Assembly: GCF_963583255.1 (NCBI RefSeq)
Contig: NC_084813.1
Location: 23,322,953-23,386,952 of the forward strand
Direction of reading: 5' to 3'
DNA from: Pyrus communis
Lineage: Eukaryota; Streptophyta; Magnoliopsida; Rosales; Rosaceae
DNA: 64,000 nt
Shown: positions 57,148 through 64,000 of the stretch, one piece after another
Layout: each line of letters opens with the position of its first letter
Position numbering within the stretch: position 1 is the stretch's first letter
Position numbers and translations under genes: made by a program
Notes under the pieces: model-generated
Told to the model about the DNA's origin: nothing
What the model saw: the letters and a program-made list of their open reading frames with translations, nothing else
The model's database searches: none

Positions 57148-57929
57148 TGTATCCTTGAAATTTATGTGCTTAAGTTGAAGTTTCATGTAACTTTTCAATC
57201 TCAAATTCGATATAATATGCTGTAGTCGGGATATGGAACATATTGTCGATTTGTCATTGCCCTTTTAAATAATCAAAATCATAATTTTCTTTGTAAATTG
57301 ATATTATGTAAACAATTAGTGAAAATTAATTATGCTTTTGTCACATAGTTGGTGTGACGAATTTGTTCATGATAATTGTGAAGCCCAAATGAGTAATAAG
57401 AGCATAAAGAATTGCCATACAAACTTAAAAGTGCATCTCAAGACTCACCATCCCCATTTCTTGTATAATACGAACAGAAAAGTTCTGGTCTTTTCCGGTG
57501 ATCATTTCAAAGCTGACATAGCCAGACAAACTTAACGTTTTCATGTTTATATGGTCAATAGCTATACTAATTGATGCTAATGTTGGAATCCTAACCACTG
57601 TGAAGGGATTGTACGGTAGTTGGAATCAAGAGGTGGTTCATTTTCAATCGTTGGCCTGGGTGGTTTTAGGGAAGTTACGAAAATAGTTGCATAAACATGG
57701 TAATTTTGAACATGTTGGCAGTATCGCATTTGGTGCAGGTGGTGTGCAGTTGGGAACGACCAATTCTCCGCGGGTAATGTATGTTGTGAGGATATATCGA
57801 CCGGAGTAAAGGGATCACAACTATATATGTGTTATAATAAGCCGCTCAACTTGCTTTTGAGGAGCTCCAATTAGTTACTAAGAAACAATTGCCTCAACTC
57901 AAGTCTTTCATGCACAATATGCATTTGAT
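57148..57929. repeat. 3' flank of UGT-A, shared with 107..840
   Basis: Same duplicated flank as at the left window edge, diverged by substitutions and small indels; no gene of its own. Confidence 0.6.
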
Positions 57930-58345
57930 CCCAAATTTGATCACCTTATTTTTTAATGCATTACCAACACATCACCTATTTCAGGACGTTTATATGCACT
58001 TACATCACAGGACCTTGCTAAATAACTTGGCCAACATCAAGGGATTTATGTTCGTAAATTTTGCCGAACAACTAATAATACATTAGCAAAGTTAAGCTTT
58101 GGGTAAGGCATGTTGCAAAATTTCTCATAAGCACGTGCCAAAGTTATAGACATCACATCTTATCACATCTTCTATTTTAAAAAGATCTAGAATCTTTAGA
58201 ATCATTGTATCAAAGCGTGTACCAGTTTCAATAGTCATGTTCGTTGGATTGTCAACTTCAACACGACCAACACCAATCAACTACTTTAAGATTGATAAGA
58301 CTATCAAGCAAAATATTTTCTGTTTTGAAATGTGTATAATTTTGA
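57930..58345 (-). pseudogene. Raf-like kinase relic, right copy
   Basis: Minus-strand pieces TENILLDS (catalytic loop end), VEVDNPTNMTIETGT (activation segment) and a KRPEM-like region (57975..57995) align with the left copy at 843..1245 but with more stops and shifts. Only the C-terminal half of the kinase is present. It is non-functional. Confidence 0.65.
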
Positions 58346-58604
58346 CATTAAAAGTTGAATCATTTTGTCCTTATAGATGTTTTTCAAGTATATTTCTACA
58401 ATTAATTTACCACTTTTTGACATTGAAAATCACTTTCTGCGGAGACCACCTCCTTCTGGTATAATTTTCTATTAAAACTGCATCACGTCTTCAAGTAAAA
58501 TCTGAGCCTAGAAGTATAGATGTTCGCTTAGCAAAAGTTTGGAAATGAAGATTACCGCCTAAAACTAAAATTTTTAGCTTCAGTATTGTTGCAAAAACAT
58601 TTAA

Positions 58605-59928
58605 ATACTCGACTCGCAGTGTTACTCGCATCACATAATGTTTGTGTCACTTTCATCACATCAAATCAAATCGTCTCACTTGCAGAGTCACAGAGTTTGT
58701 CTCACTTCTTCATGACCTTCCCACAAATTACTCGAAAGAACTTCATCTCCTTCCGCTCGACGAGCCCTCAACAATTCCGAAAACCCCTTTTACTACCATT
58801 TTGAATTGATTCGGCGTTCTTCTCACCTGCTCTCTCCTCTTCTATCTTCATTCTCTCCACCTCTCTGTGCTATGATCACAGACATGAGCTTCGCCTCCAC
58901 AGTTATTCCTGTAACCGATTCTGTCGGACTGCCAGACTACATTTTCTTCACATCATCTGCCAAAATGTTAACACTTTATGTGTCCTTCCACTTGACACTT
59001 TATGCGTCCCCCCACACCTTGCTTGGCCCTAATAACACGATAAAAGATGATCTCCAAGTTCCGGGTTCTGCAGGAAAGTAACAATCTGCCAAAGACCTTT
59101 TTCATAGAGAATGGTAAGAAAATGACAGAATCAAGCGGAATTTTGTTGAACACATATGAAAGTATAGAGAGTGAGACTTTGGCAGCACTAAATGAAGGCA
59201 AAGTATTGAGAAAACTACCACCAGTAATTTTCATCAGACCACTAGCGCCATGTTTCTTCGAGACAAGCCGACAATTGCAATGGCATGATGATCAAGCAAC
59301 TAGGTCAGTGCTCTATGTCAACTTTGGGAGCAGGACTGCCATGTCAAGGTAGCAAATTAGATAATTGGGTGATGGCTTGGTAAGGAGCGGTTGCATGTTA
59401 CTTTGGGCCGTGAAGGATAAAAAAGTTGATGTGGAAGATGACGAGAAACTGACTGAGGTGCTTGGAGAGGGATTACTACAGAGGGAGGGTGAAGAAAAAT
59501 GGATTAGCGGTGAAGAAAAATGGATTAGCAGTGAAGAACTGGCTGAACCAGGAGGAGATATTGAGCCATCCGGCCATTGGTGGGTTTTTAAGTCAATGTG
59601 GCTGAAGCTCTTTGTCTGAGGCTCTCTGGAACGGTGTGCGTGTATTAACATGGCCGCAACATGTGGATCAGAAAACCAATGCAGATTTGGTGGAGACAAT
59701 TGGACTTGGAACATGGGATAAAACTTGGGGTTAGGGTGAGGAGGGATGGTGGTGAAAGCAGAGGACATTGCACAGAGGGTTAGTGAGACAATGGGAAACG
59801 ATTTGTTGAAGTTGCAAGCATTGCACAACAGACAAGGCTAAAGGGCGGTTGTAGATAGCAGTAGTTCTACAAAGAGTCTCGTTGCTCTCATCGACACATG
59901 GAAGAAGTTTCAGGTACTACCATAGTTA
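58605..59928 (+). pseudogene. UGT-B glycosyltransferase, right copy, 5'-truncated and decayed
   Basis: The promoter, start codon and first ~30 codons, including the catalytic His, are missing: flank text ending AAATACTCGA joins directly to ASHNVCVTFITSNQIVSL. A one-base loss near 58738 shifts the frame, which resumes at IRRSSHLLSPLLSS, MITDMSFAS and NYIF-like DYIFFTSSAK. A 27-bp internal repeat of the TLY/CV-S segment is seen near 58975..59005. Further damage includes TAG at 59350..59352 (GAG in the left copy), a duplicated GAAGAAAAATGGATTAGC-like block near 59495..59530, and a destroyed HCGWNS motif near 59600. No active enzyme is possible. Confidence 0.9.
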
Positions 59929-60141
59929 GACCTTCATTTCCGAGATCAAATTAGAAGCAAAGATGCATTCAGTTGAGACAAATCAGATGCAGATTGAGCC
60001 ATAATCTCACAATATTGTAACTGCTGTTGTAAGGTACGTCAAAACATAAGGAGAAATAAAAAACAGCTTCTGATTTATCGTGTCTTATTCTTTAAAGGGT
60101 ACTTCCAACTAGAGATTTATTTTTTCGGAATGCTGTACTAG

Positions 60142-60738
60142 TTAACCAGAAATAGCTTTCTTTAAAATGACATCGAAAGAAATCTCGTTCTCTTTGAGCC
60201 TTTCTTGGAGACCAGTTGGGCCAAAGACAATCCTAGCTGGGCAAACTCCTCCCTTTGGAAGGTTGTCGTGTTGGCTCAGAACAATCAGAGCACACTGCAC
60301 TAAAATTATAGGTGTGGTCAAATAACCAATCTCAGGCCCCATAACTCTGGTTATTATTTCCATGTCGGGTTTTCTGTTTCCCAGCGAAACAAGACTGCTG
60401 TCGCTGTAACCATGTCCGGCAAACCACATCTTAAAACGAAGCCCGCGGTGGAAAAATGGGGGAAACTTCAAAAGAAGCCACGTCCCAAAGGAGAATCTAC
60501 CCAATAAAGACTCTGACTGTCATGATACGCAAAATGCCCAACAGAATGAGCCGGCTTCATTCCAAAATGAGCCGGCTTCATTCCTCCCCGGAAGCCCGTG
60601 GCGGATTTCAGTCAGAAACCCAAGTGTTGTACGTACAACGATAGCATCTGCTGAAGGTAGCTTCACAGCAAGAGGGCCAATATCTTTCTGTTGTTCTATA
60701 GTTGATCCTTTAGGAGGAGGAGGACCAGGAATCTGCAA
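60142..60738 (-). pseudogene. Saccharopine-dehydrogenase-like oxidoreductase, fragment
   Basis: On the minus strand an exon begins after a proper acceptor (GGTTGCAG) with IPGPPPPKGSTIEQQKDIGP and LPSADAIVVRTTLGFLTE. It then meets a small tandem duplication (AGCCGGCTTCATTCC twice), loses the middle of the protein, and ends with FKMWFAGHGYSDSSL, ITRVMGPEIGYLTTPIILVQ and FDVI. This is the C-terminal third of the plant saccharopine-dehydrogenase-like oxidoreductase (At5g39410 type, from memory). The NAD-binding N-terminal domain is absent. In the left unit this fragment has been deleted between 9497 and 9510, leaving only flanking text. The upstream exon across the intron is the orphan SpoU exon 1. 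Confidence 0.85.
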
Positions 60739-60876
60739 CCATCAAAGTAAATTGAGATCAACCCAAAAGACAAAGACATAAACAACTCCAACTGAAAATC
60801 CTGTGTTTGTAAATGTCGAAAAGCAGCCAAACATTTGGAGAGAGAGAAACATAGGAGAGAGTGTGAGAGAGAGTAC

Positions 60877-61003
60877 CTTGGTTGGGAGGAAGCAGAGAGA
60901 AACGGAGGGAGGGGGAGTGGAGGACAGAGACGGTGGGTCGATTGGTTCGGAGGGTGGAGGTGATTAAGTAGAGAGATGTACGGACTAGGGTTTTGCAGGC
61001 GCT
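60877..61003 (-). pseudogene. Orphan first exon of the SpoU methyltransferase gene (right)
   Basis: Matches exon 1 of the intact gene including the GTACTC donor, but the start codon is gone (GCGCTTTTTT where the others have GCGCTCATTTT). Its intron leads into the saccharopine-dehydrogenase-like exon, not SpoU exon 2. Promoter sequence upstream is retained at 61004..61330. Confidence 0.8.
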
Positions 61004-61794
61004 TTTTTATTTTATTTTTGCAGTGATTTTGGCGCCAAGGTGGCGGATGACAGAGGGTGAGGGGCTCAGCAGAACCAGAGGAGCTGAAGGGGCTTTGTTT
61101 TCTTGTTTCGGATGGCATTTCGATGATAGAACTTCATGGATACGCCGTCGGTTTCTCCACCAATTTGGGCCTTGGTTTCAGCCACCTCCGAGGCCCACTG
61201 GGCTTATTTGTAGAACCCGATTACATTCACCTGGGTCGGGTCCATGTGGTTTTATTTTTCATTTGATAGGGCAAGTGATTGATTTAGTCAATAATATACA
61301 CTAATCTAATCTAACCTATTCGTAATAATAAATACCGCTTAACATTGACTAATCATAGACTGACAAACAACTCCGAGTAAAGTACACTAAGAGTCAATGA
61401 AATTAATTTATAAGTCTCTTTATGTGATGACCTTACGAAAATGGCATCTCATTACATGTAAAAATTTCTTTTGAGATAATTTTTTTATATATTGACGTCG
61501 TATGAGCTAGTAGATGTGCGTTATAAGTTTATATAGTATCAAATGAAGAGCTATAGATTGCAAATGTGCATTAAGTGATCAGATGTGACGTGTTTCTTTT
61601 TTCTGATATAAAAAAGTGTTATTGACACTCTAAAAATCTCATTCTACACTCCTCATAAATGTATTTTTCTTTCCAAATATAAAAAATTTGGAATGTAGAA
61701 TGAGATTTTTAAAGTGTCAATAACAATTCCCTATACTTAAGGATTCATTGTTAATCGCTACTTTTCTGGCATCCTTTGCTTCTTTTGCACAACC
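61004..61794. promoter_or_regulatory. Divergent intergenic block between SpoU exon 1 and UGT-A (right copy)
   Basis: Homologous to 9746..10477. It contains a MITE near its UGT-A end. No gene. Confidence 0.6.
61609..61733. mobile_element. Hairpin MITE, ~110 bp
   Basis: TGTTATTGACACTCTAAAAA plus TCTCATTCTACACTCC on the left is nearly a perfect inverted repeat of the right end. The left duplicated unit has an empty site (GATAGATTTAAGG near 10418), so insertion happened after the unit duplicated. The target duplication is probably TA or TATA. Confidence 0.8.
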
Positions 61795-62877
61795 ATGTCA
61801 AACCCCACAGTTCCTCCTCCTCCTCCTCCTCACATAGCCCTATTGCCTAGTGCCGGAATGGGGCATTTGACCCACTTCCTCCGCATCGCCGCCATGCTCT
61901 CCTCTCGAAACTGCGTCGTCAGCTTAATCACTGCCCGTCCGCTGAGTCCGCCCACATTTCTTTCTTCCTATCCCAACATCCAAAAGTCAACCACATTGAG
62001 TTCCAAGCCATTTCCTCCCCCGATCCCACCACCGACGATCCTTTCTTCCTCCAATTCGAAGCCACCATCCGCTCCGTCCACCTTCTCTACCCTTTGCTTG
62101 CCGCCTCATCCCCGCCCGTCTCAGCTATATTTTCCGACTTTGTAGTCGCTTCTACTATTACCCCAGTCGCCGCCGACCTCGGCGTCCCCAACTACATCAT
62201 CTTTGCCGGCTCATGTAGATTTTCTTGCCTCATGGCTTACCTCCCAACCCTTCTATCGAACCCTTCCTATTTTGCAACCAATCTGAAAGAAGTCAACGTC
62301 CCCGGAATGGCTCCGTTGCCTATAGGAAGCATTCCTCCTTCATATAAAAACCCTAATCATCTTTTCACATCACTACTCGTCACAAATTCTCGAGCTTTTT
62401 CCAAATCCAAAGGGATCCTAATGAACACTTTCGAAGATTTTGAACCGGAAACTCTAGCAGCTATAAACAGTGGGAGAGTTTTAGAAAATCTCCCACCGAT
62501 TCTTCCGATCGGACCGTTAGATACCTTCGAGGCCAAGAAATAGCAGGATGAAGATGGAAACTATCTGTCATGGCTAGACAGGCAGCCGGCAGAGTCAGTA
62601 GTTTACGTGAGTTTCGGAAGCAGAACAACCATGTCCAATGAGCAGATTAAAGAGCTCTCAAATGGGTTGGAAAGGAGCGGATATAGGTTTTTGTGGGTGC
62701 TCAAAACAAGTAAGGTCGACAAAGACGACAAGGAAGATCTGAAAGTCCTGCTTGGGGAGCCCTTTCTGGACAGGACAAAAGGCAGGGGAGTAGTAATGAA
62801 GGGGTGGGTGAGCCAGCAGGACATTCTCGAGCACGCAGCTGTTGGCGGGTTTGTGAATCACTGCGGGTGGAATTCGG
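61795..62877 (+). pseudogene. UGT-A glycosyltransferase, right copy, frameshifted and cut by Copia-4
   Basis: Begins MSNPTVPPPPPPHIALLPSA with the catalytic His segment, then loses about 8 bp near 61937 (the sequence for SVSA) and shifts frame. The proper frame returns to give AASSPPVSAIFSDFVVAS through DTFEAKK, where TAG at 62541..62543 replaces a GAG. It continues to [20 protein letters not shown] and GWNS in the UDP-sugar box, and is then cut at 62877 by a Copia LTR. The last ~100 residues lie beyond the element, outside the window. The copia insertion is an independent third hit after two point or indel lesions. Confidence 0.93.
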
Positions 62878-63224
62878 TGTTGAATAAGAAGAGCATCCAA
62901 GATAACTCTAATGATCCCAAGAAGAAGAAAATAGAGTACACTCTTAAAGAAAGCTCACAAAACAAACTAATTAGCAAAGCTTTTTTTATTTAGCTCTAGG
63001 CTTTGTTTCTCCTTGGATGATTTACAATGCTTGAGGACTTGAGTATTTATAGCAAACCAAATGAAAGCTACACCACACACTTACTTCACCTACAACATCC
63101 ACCTACTTCACCTACAACCTCCACTTACTTCACCAACCTCACACACTTACTTCACCAACCTCACACACTTACTTCACCTACAACATCCACCTACTTCACC
63201 TACAATTGACATTGATTCTCAACA
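62878..63224 (-). repeat. Copia-4 3' LTR (347 bp)
   Basis: A TATA box on the minus strand (GCTATAAATA, about 63046..63055). About 150 bp of the LTR (63065..63215) consist of loose tandem CACTTACTTCACCTACAAC units. Confidence 0.9.
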
Positions 63225-64000
63225 CTCCCCCTCAATGTCAGCTCTCATTCTTTGCACTGTGCTGAGCAGACAGCGAAAATTTTCGAGCTTGCCTGTACTT
63301 AAACTTTTTGTGAACAAGTCCGCAACTTGATCATTCGTCTTGACCTGTCTCATCTCAATCTCTTCTTGTAGAACATTTTCTCTGATAAAGTGGTAGTGCA
63401 CTTCCACATGTTTAGTTCTTGCATGAAAGACTGGATTTTCCGCCAAGCGAATTGCCGATTGGTTATCACAGTACAATGGTACTGGATAATCTACTGGTTG
63501 ATGTAAATCACTCATAAACTGTACCAGCCATGCATTCTCTTGAGCTGCCATTGCTGCTGCTCTATACTCTGCTTCTGTGGTTGACAAAGATACCGTTGGC
63601 TGTCTCTTGCTACACCAAGAGATGGTTCCAGAACCAAGCTTAAACACATACCCAGTTGTTGATCTCCTGGTGTCATGATCTCCCGCATAGTCAGCATCAC
63701 AGTAACCAACTAACTTGCAGTCTTCACCTTTCTTGTACAAAAGACCATAGTCAATTGTACTCTTCACATATCTTAGTATTCGTCGAACTGCTTCCAAGTG
63801 AGGCTTCTTTGGATTTTGCATGTACCGACTCATCACACCAACTGCATAAGAAATGTCAGGTCGAGTCAAGGTTAAGTAGATCAGACTACCTACCAATTGT
63901 CGATACATCGTCGCATCTTCCAAATCTTTTCCTTCATGTGCACTCATTTTGACATTTGGCTCCATCGGCGTAGAGATCAGCTTGCATTCGAGCATTCCGA
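63219..64000 (-). CDS. Copia-4 pol, C-terminal part (reverse transcriptase end and RNase H), open
   Basis: The frame is uninterrupted from the window edge to TGA at 63219..63221. It contains [20 protein letters not shown] (end of reverse transcriptase), [20 protein letters not shown] and [20 protein letters not shown] (RNase H, with the expected acidic residues), and [28 protein letters not shown] and VADLFTKSL at the end. The last codons (DIEGEC) are encoded by the purine tract, and the stop lies inside the LTR. The lack of lesions suggests a recent insertion, but most of the element is out of view. Confidence 0.92.
   Translation of the reverse strand, partial: GMLECKLISTPMEPNVKMSAHEGKDLEDATMYRQLVGSLIYLTLTRPDISYAVGVMSRYMQNPKKPHLEAVRRILRYVKSTIDYGLLYKKGEDCKLVGYCDADYAGDHDTRRSTTGYVFKLGSGTISWCSKRQPTVSLSTTEAEYRAAAMAAQENAWLVQFMSDLHQPVDYPVPLYCDNQSAIRLAENPVFHARTKHVEVHYHFIRENVLQEEIEMRQVKTNDQVADLFTKSLSTGKLENFRCLLSTVQRMRADIEGEC

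Larger units (their letters stand above)
62878..64000 (-). mobile_element. Copia-4: minus-strand Ty1/copia element, runs off the window
   Basis: An LTR (TGTTGAATAAG...TTCTCAACA, 62878..63224) begins within the UGT-A frame, right after TTCGG, which should recur at the far end as the target duplication. A purine tract and an open RNase H frame follow on the minus strand. It is a different family from Copia-1/2 and Copia-3. Confidence 0.92.

Noticed and set aside
56620..57204. Long minus-strand frame of 194 residues opposite UGT-A
   Set aside because: Antisense shadow of the UGT-A coding sequence; GC-rich third positions keep it open.

Overview
This is a plant nuclear window. It has GT-AG introns, TATA-type LTR promoters, LTR retrotransposons primed by initiator tRNA-Met, MITEs, an Au-SINE-like copy and plant-only families (UGT, BAHD, Raf-like kinase). 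The make-up is that of a woody eudicot and, from the paralogues I recognise, most likely Rosaceae (apple or pear type). The family assignment is inference.

Only four protein genes look intact. They are a UDP-glucose glycosyltransferase of the UGT708-like group (UGT-A, 55741..57147, +), a six-exon SpoU-type RNA 2'-O-ribose methyltransferase (51008..53258, -), a BAHD acyltransferase (46459..48000, -) and a two-exon small membrane protein that I do not recognise (gene M, 17135..18947, +). Everything else recognisable as a gene is a decayed paralogue or a transposon.

Layout. 1-11.2 kb and 53-62.9 kb are two copies of one duplicated unit, in the order: UGT-A, Raf-like kinase relic (-), UGT-B relic (+), [saccharopine-dehydrogenase-like fragment (-)], orphan first exon of the SpoU gene (-), next UGT-A (+). 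In the left unit UGT-B is split by a very young Copia element (Copia-1, 2742..8027). The left UGT-A is cut off by a degenerate minus-strand Copia (11185..~13.4 kb), and the right UGT-A by a third Copia (62878 to the window end). 14.1-15.9 kb is a PIF/Harbinger relic. 16.1-17.1 kb holds an Au-SINE-like copy and a minisatellite that abuts the promoter of gene M. 21.1-28.4 kb is a large non-autonomous LTR element with 2.3-2.4 kb LTRs and no gag-pol. 28.7-32.9 kb is gene-poor. 32.9-35.3 kb is a dead SpoU copy, followed by a dead gene M copy (35801..45663) whose intron carries about 8 kb of inserted DNA, including Copia-2 (37739..43055). A solo LTR lies in its last codons. The BAHD gene, the live SpoU gene and the live UGT-A follow.

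How it fits together. The SpoU gene and UGT-A are head-to-head neighbours, and that divergent promoter block has been copied repeatedly. The live UGT-A and the BAHD enzyme lie about 8 kb apart with only the SpoU gene between. They could form a glycosylation-acylation pair, but nothing in the sequence proves shared substrates. Coordinates of pseudogenes are limits of recognisable homology by eye, and no alignment or database search was run.
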